A stretch of 64,000 bases of DNA from Bacillota bacterium (GTDB lineage: Bacteria; Bacillota; Clostridia; Lachnospirales; Lachnospiraceae): positions 15,947 to 79,946 of the forward strand of contig JAEWPN010000090.1 in NCBI GenBank assembly GCA_023399455.1, written 5' to 3'. Below are positions 37,487-45,856 of this stretch, piece by piece (position 1 is the first letter of the stretch; each line of letters begins with the position of its first letter). The translations under genes and the position numbers were made by a program. The notes below the pieces were generated by a model. The model searched no databases, had not been told where the DNA came from, and saw nothing but the letters and a program-made list of their open reading frames with translations.

Positions 37487-37766
37487 AAAAGTAAAATTAA
37501 GATCTGGCTATATATTGAAAGAATTAGGTGGAGAATTCTGTATTTTTGATGAAATGGACAGTCAGAGCGGCTCGCTCGACGGACTGCCCTCCGTGAATGA
37601 GACCTGCATTTTTCTTTGGAACAGTTTAGAACGGGGAACGGCCCTTTCCGATATGGTTAAACTCCTGGAAGAAAAAAACGGGCTGGACGAAGATGAAGCA
37701 TGGCTGGAGGTGGAGGAATTTCTGGCAAAGCTGATAAATGGAAATGTAGTAGAAGTTGAGAGGTGA
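37476..37766 (+). CDS. PqqD-like (RRE-fold) small protein
   Basis: 96 aa matching the PqqD / RiPP-recognition-element fold: LRSGYILKELGGEFCIFDE, SVNETCIFLWNSLERG, and a helical C-terminus with EDEAWLEVEEFLAKL. PqqD proteins hold a peptide or protein substrate for a partner enzyme, often a radical SAM protein. No precursor peptide is seen nearby; the only radical SAM enzyme in the operon is NifB. It overlaps the end of the chaperonin-like gene by 11 bases and has a poor ribosome binding site, so it depends on translational coupling. Confidence 0.75.
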   Translation: MDIKKVKLRSGYILKELGGEFCIFDEMDSQSGSLDGLPSVNETCIFLWNSLERGTALSDMVKLLEEKNGLDEDEAWLEVEEFLAKLINGNVVEVER

Positions 37767-37770
37767 TCCT

Positions 37771-38382
37771 ATGGCGAAGATTGCAGTATTTTTAAGGGAC
37801 GGGAATCCGGCTCCCTTCATAGAGTGTAACATGGAGCTTATATATAAAAAGGGGCAGGATGGCTGGAGTCTGGCAGAGACGAAATCATTTCCTCCGGTAC
37901 CGGCTGGAAGTGTCCGGGAGACACGGCTGGGAATGAAAGAAATCCTGCCGCTTGCAGAGGGGGCGGATGCGATTTGTTGTTCTGAGATAACCGGAATACC
38001 TTTCGCTGAATTTGACCGCGCCGGTTACTGTATCTTTTCAGTTAGTATGGTAAATGAACGGACGCTTGACGGAATCCTGGAGGATATTGAAGCGGGCGAT
38101 GAAAAGAAACGGATCAGAGATGAAATTATAAAGAATGCCAGACCGGCAGAGACGGAAGAACCGGGAATATATGCACTGGATTTAATCATGCTTCAGAAAG
38201 AATGCCCGGAGGTATCATCCAAAAAAGCCCTGCGGGAATTTCTGGATACGGTCCCATTTTTGGAGCTTCGTATTGATTGTGCCCATATTCCCCCGTGGCT
38301 GGAACGGGAGGTACGTTTTGAACTCAAATCCCGGTCGGGAGATGGAGCCATACATTTGGTCCTGACCAAGAAGCAATGCTGA
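37771..38382 (+). CDS. AnfO-like nitrogenase accessory protein
   Basis: 203 aa resembling the AnfO family: KIAVFLRDGNPAPF start, a middle segment ADAICCSEITGIPFAEFDRAG, and a C-terminal region with SSKKALREFLDTVPFLEL and CAHIPPWLEREV. AnfO was named from the iron-only nitrogenase locus, but relatives occur in Mo-nif clusters of anaerobes. Its biochemical role is unsettled. The ATG at 37771 has GAGGTGATC directly upstream, four bases after the PqqD-like stop. No anf or vnf structural genes are in the window. Confidence 0.75.
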   Translation: MAKIAVFLRDGNPAPFIECNMELIYKKGQDGWSLAETKSFPPVPAGSVRETRLGMKEILPLAEGADAICCSEITGIPFAEFDRAGYCIFSVSMVNERTLDGILEDIEAGDEKKRIRDEIIKNARPAETEEPGIYALDLIMLQKECPEVSSKKALREFLDTVPFLELRIDCAHIPPWLEREVRFELKSRSGDGAIHLVLTKKQC

Positions 38383-38394
38383 TACGGAGGTGAA

Positions 38395-38448
38395 GGTTGA
38401 AAGAATTTTATTCTTTCAACCTGAGATTTGAGCTACGCTCAAAGTCTC
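38395..38448. other. Two tandem hairpins between the AnfO-like gene and the next ORF
   Basis: GGTTGAAAGAAT (38395-38406) and ATTCTTTCAACC (38410-38421) make a perfect 12-bp stem. It is followed at once by GAGA-TTTGAGC (38423-38433) pairing with GCTCAAA-G-TCTC (38437-38448). There is no T tract. Likely an RNA-level element that sets expression of the last gene. Confidence 0.7.
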
Positions 38449-38476
38449 CAGAGTTTGAAAGGAGCATGATTAAAAA

Positions 38477-39454
38477 ATGAAAAATTATTTATTGCTGGAA
38501 TCGGGATATATACAAACAACCTATGGTGTTTTTGCGGGTGTGGATGCAATTAGTACCTATCCGGGAGGAGAAATGGAGAGCCTGCGCCTATCGGAACGTA
38601 ATGTAATCATGACGGAAATCGGAGAACTGATCCCTGCGTATACGGAGAATAGCCGACGGAAAAATAAGGTATCGGTAGAATTTGACCGTCAGGGACTGGT
38701 GATTGGAGTGTTGTTGGAAGAACAGCAGGAAGTGAGGACACCCATCGGAGAACTGCCTGCGGAGCGGGTTAAATTTTATTCTACGGGAGAGCTTTATCGT
38801 TTGTTTGTTCTGGACGGACAGATCAGCGGATTCTGGTCGGAGACCGATGAACGGGGGCTGAATATTCCGCTAAGCTTTGACTTAGGATTTACATCCTTCC
38901 GTGCGATGCTGAACGGCATCTGCTTTTATCGGGATGGAGGAATCCGCAGTATCACATTGTTTCCCGGAGAACGCATCACGATTATGACACCTCTTGGGGA
39001 GGTGGAGACAGTTGTGGGTTTGTCGTTATATGAATCCGGGGAACTCTGTTCGGTGGAACCAGCAGAGCCTGTGCTGATTGAAACACCGATCGGGCGCTTG
39101 ACCGCTTATGATATCGACCAGAACGGACTGAACGCGGACAGCAATTCCCTGGTATTTACCAAGGATGGAAGAATCAGAGGTCTGATGACCTGTGACAATC
39201 TGATTCATGTGCAGACGCAGGAAGGGATAATGAAGACGTTTGCGCCAAAGGAGAAGACCCATCCACTCTATGATGATGCTGTAACTGTAGCGGGGATGAA
39301 CGTGGGGTTTGATTATCAGAAGAATACGGCGATCATTGATGGCCATGAATTCAGCCTATCTGAATGCGGGTTCACAACCGGCCTCTTTATCAGACCCGGT
39401 ACGCATTGCACGCCGGCGGATTGTGCAAACTGTTCTGTTTGTAACAGAGGCTAA
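38477..39454 (+). CDS. Unrecognised beta-repeat protein with C-terminal Cys cluster, nif-linked
   Basis: 325 aa; I do not recognise a family. It contains loosely repeated units around T-x-[IL]-G-[ER] (residues about 46-50, 88-92, 171-175, 203-207), each followed by [FL]Y-[SE]-[ST]-GEL or a similar turn. This suggests a beta-solenoid or beta-propeller-like fold. The C-terminus has Cys311, Cys316, Cys319 and Cys322 (CTPADCANCSVC), suitable for a metal or Fe-S site. No signal peptide is seen. AAAGGAG lies 12 bases before the ATG, a long spacing. It is the last gene before a strong terminator, so probably the last nif-operon gene. Confidence 0.7.
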   Translation: MKNYLLLESGYIQTTYGVFAGVDAISTYPGGEMESLRLSERNVIMTEIGELIPAYTENSRRKNKVSVEFDRQGLVIGVLLEEQQEVRTPIGELPAERVKFYSTGELYRLFVLDGQISGFWSETDERGLNIPLSFDLGFTSFRAMLNGICFYRDGGIRSITLFPGERITIMTPLGEVETVVGLSLYESGELCSVEPAEPVLIETPIGRLTAYDIDQNGLNADSNSLVFTKDGRIRGLMTCDNLIHVQTQEGIMKTFAPKEKTHPLYDDAVTVAGMNVGFDYQKNTAIIDGHEFSLSECGFTTGLFIRPGTHCTPADCANCSVCNRG

Positions 39455-39506
39455 GGTGTGTCTGGAAACTGCTTGTGCCATCAATTCAGAAAATTATACA
39501 TCAGTA

Positions 39507-39538
39507 AACCCTGCAAGGTTCCTTGGCAGGGTTTTTTT
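39507..39538 (+). terminator. Terminator at the end of the nif operon
   Basis: AACCCTGC-AAGG (39507-39518) pairs with CCTTGGCAGGGTT (39521-39533), one bulged base, followed by a run of T. Confidence 0.9.
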
Positions 39539-39716
39539 GTATCTGTGTCAAAAAAAAGAGTCGGTATAAATTATATAATTTTGGCAGGAAATTAATAAAA
39601 AAGATAAAAAGTGCAATAATACAATATTGTGCTATTTTTTATTGAAAAATAAGCAAACTATCTGTGAAGAGATATCATCATGTTTGAAGTATTTCTTAAA
39701 TAAGGAGGAACTTCAA

Positions 39717-42700
39717 TTGCAGGACTTGTTAAAAGAAATTAATTTTTATATAAATTCACCGTTTATGTTAGCCGTTTTATTATTAGTAATCGCATTGTTT
39801 GGTTTTGTTTTATTGATGCTGTATTATAGGCTTAAATATTGGGGGAAGAAAGTACACTTTCCGGTGGATCCGCCGGGAGAGGAAGAAAAGGCAGGCCCGG
39901 GTGAGTGGGAAAAGCAAATGCTTAATCTGGCAGAAAGCCACAGTCAGGTAAAACTAACCAGATATAACTTTGCTCTTAGCGATTATAATCAGGCTGCATA
40001 TATAAAACTGAATAGAATCAGAGACAACATCTCTGCCGTATCGGGTGATATCATGTCCCTGATTCCGGCAGCGCGCTGGCTCTTTGATAATTTCCAGATG
40101 CTGTACCGGGAAATTAAAAAAGTACGCACTTCAGGGACGAGCTATGCCGTATTGCCGGTTCTGAAGGGAAAGGAAAACCGTAATTTTCCCCGTATTTACG
40201 TGGTGGCAAAAAAAATGGTGGCTCTTTCCGGCGGCCACCTGAGTGAAGAAAATATTAACCTGATGCTTAAAGCCTATCAGCAGGAAATTTTGCTGACGGA
40301 CAAGGAAATATGGGTCTTACCGGAAATGCTGGGCTTTTGTCTTCTTGAAGAAATCCTTGATATCTCTGATGAAATTCTTCATATCATTGATGTGAAATCA
40401 AGGGCAGAAGACTTCCTCTGGGATAAGCTTGCGAATAAGCAGGGGCCGGTCAATATATCTGCGCTGCTTTGCAAAGTAAGGGATAGTTTAAGGCTGAACT
40501 ATTCCTTCCATGCCCATGTGATATACCTGTTGAAGAACATGTCTTTCGATGAAGCGTCCATTCAAAGGTATTTGGAATATCATTTCGCTTCCACGGAAAG
40601 ACAAGTGAAGACCTCAGGTATATTTCTGGAGGAAGGAAAGATTGAATCATTTCTCGAGACAAATATAAGGACTTTAATCGTCAGTCTGAGAGATTTAAAT
40701 GAAATGGATGAAGAAAAATTCTTTGAGGAACATTCTTGTCTGGAGCAGATTTTATCTAAGGATCCGGATGATGTCTATTCCAAGATGGATGTGGAAGCCA
40801 GGGGCATGTACCGAGAGGTCATTGTAAAATTAGCGCTTCGTTACCGCCTGAGAGAGGAAGAGATAGCAAAAAGCTGTCTTGAGCTGGCAATGCAAAGAAG
40901 AGAGGATGTGCATTGTTCTCATCATGTGGGAGCTTATCTTTTAGGAAATGGTTATCCGATTCTGAAAGCAAAAGCATTAGGAAAGCCGATTCCCGAGAGT
41001 ATTAAGAAAAAGATGAATGTAAAGGGGTTCCTTTATTTTCTCACCTTATTTCTTATAATTCCGGGACTGAGCGTCTGGCTGCTCTATGCTTTCCGAACCT
41101 TTGGGGGGTTACAGAACACCGGCCGCAATGTAATTATCCTTCTGGCCGCAATGCCGCTTTTGATGGGTATTTCCATAGAGATTACAAATTTTGTATTTAC
41201 CAGAAACATTAAGGCGAAGAAACTCCCTTCCCTGAATTATCAGGAGGGAATACCCGAAGAAGCAAGAACCTTTGTGGTCATGCCGGTTATCGTTTCATCA
41301 AAAGAACAGGGGCTTCAGTACATGGATCGTCTTCAAAAGCATTATCTGGCTAACAGACAGCAGAATCTTTTCTTTGCATTGATGCTTGATTTTGAGGATT
41401 CCCCGGACCAGTTCATGCCTGGAGATGAGGTGATTGAGAGCGCCCTTGCCGCACGTATGAAGGAACTGAATGAGCTTTATCCGTCAGAGCATCAGCGCTT
41501 TTCCCTGTTTTTGCGCTGCCGCCAATGGAATAAAGCGGAGAACTGCTATATGGGCTGGGAACGTAAGAGAGGAAAGCTGGAAGAGTTCAACAAACTTTTA
41601 AATGGGATAGAAAAGGAGAATACCTCCTTTTCTGCTATTTACTGCGATGAAAAGCTTCTTACCACCTTCCGGTATGTGATTACACTGGATGCTGATACGA
41701 ATCTGATTCATGACAATGCCTCGAAACTGGTCGGATTGATCGATCACCCTCTAAATAAACCGACTCTCGATTTGGCAGGTCAAAAGATAAAGGAGGGCTA
41801 TGTCATCATTCAGCCCTCAGTAAGAAATCATATTGTGGACAGGAATGGCAGCAGATTTACAAAAATTTTTGGAGGAGAATCGGGGCTTGCTCATTATGGA
41901 AGCGTAATATCGGATATCTATCAGGATATCTGGGGCGAAGGAATCTATATTGGGAAAGGAATCTATGATATTAAGGCTTTTCAAAAGGTGCTTCAAAATA
42001 AGGTGCCTGAGAACCGGATTCTCAGTCATGACCTTTTTGAAAGCTGCTATGCACGAACAGCTTTTTCCAGCACGGCCAAGATTATGGATAATTTCCCGGG
42101 CAGTGTTTTGTCTTTTGCCCAAAGGGAACACCGCTGGCTGCGGGGGGACTGGCAGCTCCTGCCCTGGTTGTTTATGAGGAAGACTGAGGACGGGAGAAGC
42201 TTACGAACATTATCAAAATGGAAAGTCTTTGACAATCTGAGAAGAAGCCTGGTTCCCTTAAGTAAAACTTTGTTTGTACTGCTGAATCTGGCCTGGGTAC
42301 CGAAAGCATATTATCTTTGGTTACCCCTTGTTTTCTTTAATGATATATTTATGCTGGTACTTCTGGTGTTTACGGTGCTCGTCCAGAAACTTGTCCGGCC
42401 GAAACTTGTTCTTGTTTATAAAGGATTTTTCAACGAAATCATTACGATGCTTAAAAGGGCATTTCTGGAGTTTACAATTACTCCTTATCGTGCTTATGTC
42501 GCATCGGATGCCATTGTCAGAACTCTTTACCGGATATTTATCAGTAAGAAAAATCTGCTTCGATGGAATACGGCGGAGGCGGTGGATGCCTCTATTGTAA
42601 ATACCCGAAAAGGATATTTTCTTACTATGTGGAGCTCCTTTCTTCCGGCGGCATTTCTTGTATTAATTTTATTTATGGGATATTTGGACCCGGCAGGAAT

Positions 42701-45700
42701 GATTCTGACAGCGATTGTAATTGCTGATTGGAGTCTTGCGTTTGAAATCGCATACCGGATCAGTCAGCCGGAAAAGAAGCTCCCTGTGAGGGATAAAGCG
42801 CAGGACCTCGAGTTTCTTCTGGAAACTGCACGCAGGACCTGGCAATTTTTCAAGGAACTTTCTACACAGGAAAATAACTGGCTTTGTCCGGATAATTATC
42901 AGACTTCAGTGGTTAGAAAAATCAGCGATAAAACGTCCCCGACCAATATCGGACTTCAATTTCTGGCAATTCTGTCAGCCAGAGATTTCGGGTTTGAAAC
43001 GCTGAGTTCTACGATCGAAACAGTAGAAAACCTGATGGAAACGGTCCAGAAAATGCTGAAATGGAAAGGGCATCTTTACAACTGGTATCATATTAAAACA
43101 CTGGAAGTGCTTTCTCCTGCCTATATATCAACCGTAGACAGCGGTAACTTTCTGGGACATCTGGTCGTCCTGAAAAATGGTCTTTTGGATCAGATTGACA
43201 AGCCTATATTTCCGGACAATCTTATATCTGAACTCAGGACTGCGGTTAAGAACAGCAATGAGGAAATTCAGCTGAGAACTGGAAGCTTGGCAGGAAATGG
43301 GCTTAAGCCCGACTATCTAAGCATAGGTGAACTGTTAGAAGATATTATGGTTATCCGGGAAGACTTAAATGCCAGAGAGATCAGGCCATCCTCACATTAC
43401 CGTCAGACCAGACAATTGATGAATCTCATCGATAACATTATCAATGAGGCTTCTGCTTTAAAATTAAAGGATGAGAACTTTTCTTCTTATCCTACGCTGG
43501 GATCTCTTGCAGCGGAGGGCAATGAATCTGCAAATGGTATGCTTAGACGTATTAAAGCACTCTGCGATAAAATAGATTGCTTTTTGGACAATGCGGATTT
43601 TCAGATTTTATTTAATGAAAAAAGGATGTTATTCCATATCGGATATCATGTATCCTCCAACATGCTGGAGGATGGATGTTATGACCTTATGGCATCGGAA
43701 TCGGCACTCACAAGCCTTCTTGCGATAGCCTTAGGAAAAGTACCTTTAAAGCATTGGTACAAATTGGGAAGACCACTGACTATCGTGGGCGGTATTCCAT
43801 GTTTCGTATCCTGGAGCGGCACGATGTTTGAATATTTGATGCCGAATCTTGTGTTTAAGGAATATGAAGGTTCTGTCTACGCGCAGACGTCCAGAGCGGC
43901 GGTACTTCAGCAGATGAAATATGCGAAGGAGGCTCAGATACCCTGGGGGATATCCGAATCTCAGTATTATCGTTTTGACTTAAACTCAAATTATCAGTAT
44001 AAAGCCTTTGGAGTTCCAAAGATAAGACTTCAGCCGGTCCGTAAGAATTCGCTGGTGGTTGCTCCTTATGCAACGATGCTGGCGCTGGATATTGCAGAGG
44101 GGGAATGCATGAGTAATTTAAGGAGATTGAAGGAATTAGGTGCCTTCGGCGTTTACGGTTTCTATGAGTCTGTTGATTTTAACGTGCCTAATTCTATGGA
44201 TATGACACCTTATTGTATTGTAAAATCCTATATGGCACATCATCAAGGGATGAATCTGGCGGCAATTAATAATTATCTGAATGAGGGCATCCTTAGGGAG
44301 AGGTTTCATGCGGAGATGATGATAAAGGCTTCGGAAGTCCTGCTTGAAGAGAAGCGTCAGTCCTATTTGATTTCCATTGCAAAACAGGGTTATACGATAA
44401 AAATCGGAAAGCAACTTTTTAAAGAAAGTATATACAGCGACAGAACGATAGGCACCGCAGGCGTGAATCCGCCGATCGTAAATTATCTGTCAAATGGCAA
44501 GTACTCACTGATGATAACGTCGGATGGAGACGGCTTCAGTAAATATGAGGACCGGATGCTTTACCGTTTTCGACCGGATATTTACGAAAATACAGGGAAT
44601 TATATCTATATCAAAGATATGAAGCAGGGGAGGGTATGGAGTGCCGCGTATCATCCTACAAGAACGGAACCGGAAGATTATCAGGTGGTTTTCTGTCCGC
44701 ATCAGGCGCAATTCAAACGCAAAGACGGAGATATCTCATCGGATATGATCGTCAGTCTGGATGCGGATAATAATTTTGAGATACGTAAGATTACATTTAC
44801 CAATCACGGAAATGAAGAAAAGCAACTGGAAGTGACCAGCTATCTGGAGGTAGTGGATGATACCCATCTGGCAGAATTAAGCCATCCCGCGTTCAATAAG
44901 CTCTTTTTAGAAAGCGAGTATCTGGAAGAACAGGAGATATTTCTTGCAAAAAGGCGGAGGAACAAGAAGGATGATGATTCATATGTAATGCATATGGTAA
45001 GAACGGGAACAAAGCTATGCAAAAAAATAGAATATGAAAATGACAGGAAACGGTTTATAGGAAGAAACAATACACTGGAGAATCCTGACAGCGTGGTTAA
45101 CAGCATTGCTTTTTTCAATAATTCGGGTTTTTGTAATGATCCGATTATGAGTCTGCGCGCACAGCTTATCATAGAAGCGGGTGAAACTGCCTGCATTTCT
45201 TTCATTACCGGAATGTGCGGCAGTAAGGAGGAAGCAATAAAAATTGCAGGGGAATTAAATGTAAGTTATCGAATTGATGATATTTTGGAGAAATTCAGGC
45301 TTCAAAAAAATCTGGAGTTAAAGTATCTGGAAATTACCAGGACCCAGCTGAACGCCTTTCAGGATTTGATCAGTCCGGTATTCTATCCTGCGGGTATTTA
45401 CCGGGGGCCGAGTGAAAATATAAGACGAAACTTTTTGAATCAGAGCTTCTTATGGAAATTCGGAATATCAGGCGATAATCCCATCCTGCTTTTAATGGTA
45501 CGGTCCATGGAAGAGGAAAGGATCGTGAAGGATGTACTAAAGGCTTACGAATATCTGAGGACCAACCATGTTATGGTGGATCTCGTTATCCTAATTGATT
45601 CCAAGCATGGTTATCTTCAGGAGGTGGATGAATTAATAAACGATATGACAAGCTCTCTTCGCATTTATGATTCGGGAAGCGAGAAGCCGAGCTTTTTCAC

Positions 45701-45836
45701 CCTGCATACGTATGAGATGAGACCGGCGGAGATTGATTTGCTGTATACGGTAGCGCAGGTTGTTTTTCCGGAGAAAACCGGGATTTATTTTACCAATGTA
45801 AAAGAAAACCTGTATGAGTTACTTGAAGAATATTAG
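39717..45836 (+). CDS. Cyclic beta-1,2-glucan synthase, GT84 plus cyclisation domain (first half)
   Basis: About 2039 aa membrane protein, homologous to the N-terminal two-thirds of NdvB/Cgs. A first membrane helix lies at the N-terminus. The GT84 synthase follows with the DxD in TLDADTN and the QREHRWLRGDW acceptor motif, flanked by membrane segments. Then comes the glycoamylase-like domain (GISESQYYRFDL, YKAFGVPKIRLQPVR, YMAHHQGMNLAA), which performs cyclisation in studied enzymes. The protein ends with the N-terminal beta domain of the GH94 part. The TTG at 39717 is chosen: AGGAGG at 39703-39708 is 8 bases before it. The catalytic GH94 domain is a separate gene downstream. Confidence 0.88.
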   Translation: MQDLLKEINFYINSPFMLAVLLLVIALFGFVLLMLYYRLKYWGKKVHFPVDPPGEEEKAGPGEWEKQMLNLAESHSQVKLTRYNFALSDYNQAAYIKLNRIRDNISAVSGDIMSLIPAARWLFDNFQMLYREIKKVRTSGTSYAVLPVLKGKENRNFPRIYVVAKKMVALSGGHLSEENINLMLKAYQQEILLTDKEIWVLPEMLGFCLLEEILDISDEILHIIDVKSRAEDFLWDKLANKQGPVNISALLCKVRDSLRLNYSFHAHVIYLLKNMSFDEASIQRYLEYHFASTERQVKTSGIFLEEGKIESFLETNIRTLIVSLRDLNEMDEEKFFEEHSCLEQILSKDPDDVYSKMDVEARGMYREVIVKLALRYRLREEEIAKSCLELAMQRREDVHCSHHVGAYLLGNGYPILKAKALGKPIPESIKKKMNVKGFLYFLTLFLIIPGLSVWLLYAFRTFGGLQNTGRNVIILLAAMPLLMGISIEITNFVFTRNIKAKKLPSLNYQEGIPEEARTFVVMPVIVSSKEQGLQYMDRLQKHYLANRQQNLFFALMLDFEDSPDQFMPGDEVIESALAARMKELNELYPSEHQRFSLFLRCRQWNKAENCYMGWERKRGKLEEFNKLLNGIEKENTSFSAIYCDEKLLTTFRYVITLDADTNLIHDNASKLVGLIDHPLNKPTLDLAGQKIKEGYVIIQPSVRNHIVDRNGSRFTKIFGGESGLAHYGSVISDIYQDIWGEGIYIGKGIYDIKAFQKVLQNKVPENRILSHDLFESCYARTAFSSTAKIMDNFPGSVLSFAQREHRWLRGDWQLLPWLFMRKTEDGRSLRTLSKWKVFDNLRRSLVPLSKTLFVLLNLAWVPKAYYLWLPLVFFNDIFMLVLLVFTVLVQKLVRPKLVLVYKGFFNEIITMLKRAFLEFTITPYRAYVASDAIVRTLYRIFISKKNLLRWNTAEAVDASIVNTRKGYFLTMWSSFLPAAFLVLILFMGYLDPAGMILTAIVIADWSLAFEIAYRISQPEKKLPVRDKAQDLEFLLETARRTWQFFKELSTQENNWLCPDNYQTSVVRKISDKTSPTNIGLQFLAILSARDFGFETLSSTIETVENLMETVQKMLKWKGHLYNWYHIKTLEVLSPAYISTVDSGNFLGHLVVLKNGLLDQIDKPIFPDNLISELRTAVKNSNEEIQLRTGSLAGNGLKPDYLSIGELLEDIMVIREDLNAREIRPSSHYRQTRQLMNLIDNIINEASALKLKDENFSSYPTLGSLAAEGNESANGMLRRIKALCDKIDCFLDNADFQILFNEKRMLFHIGYHVSSNMLEDGCYDLMASESALTSLLAIALGKVPLKHWYKLGRPLTIVGGIPCFVSWSGTMFEYLMPNLVFKEYEGSVYAQTSRAAVLQQMKYAKEAQIPWGISESQYYRFDLNSNYQYKAFGVPKIRLQPVRKNSLVVAPYATMLALDIAEGECMSNLRRLKELGAFGVYGFYESVDFNVPNSMDMTPYCIVKSYMAHHQGMNLAAINNYLNEGILRERFHAEMMIKASEVLLEEKRQSYLISIAKQGYTIKIGKQLFKESIYSDRTIGTAGVNPPIVNYLSNGKYSLMITSDGDGFSKYEDRMLYRFRPDIYENTGNYIYIKDMKQGRVWSAAYHPTRTEPEDYQVVFCPHQAQFKRKDGDISSDMIVSLDADNNFEIRKITFTNHGNEEKQLEVTSYLEVVDDTHLAELSHPAFNKLFLESEYLEEQEIFLAKRRRNKKDDDSYVMHMVRTGTKLCKKIEYENDRKRFIGRNNTLENPDSVVNSIAFFNNSGFCNDPIMSLRAQLIIEAGETACISFITGMCGSKEEAIKIAGELNVSYRIDDILEKFRLQKNLELKYLEITRTQLNAFQDLISPVFYPAGIYRGPSENIRRNFLNQSFLWKFGISGDNPILLLMVRSMEEERIVKDVLKAYEYLRTNHVMVDLVILIDSKHGYLQEVDELINDMTSSLRIYDSGSEKPSFFTLHTYEMRPAEIDLLYTVAQVVFPEKTGIYFTNVKENLYELLEEY

Positions 45837-45856
45837 GAGTTGAGGAGGAAGTGGCT

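Noticed and set aside
39611-39640. GTGCAATA...ATATTGTGC resembles the ATTGTGCAATATTG site before nifH, suggesting a common operator
   Set aside because: The shared core is only a few AT-rich bases and the orientation differs; not enough to claim a site.
45837-45856. A sequencing frameshift splitting the glucan synthase
   Set aside because: The first ORF ends after complete conserved sequence, the second has an AGGAGG 8 bases before its TTG, and no residues of the domain are missing. It is kept as two genes, with the check noted.
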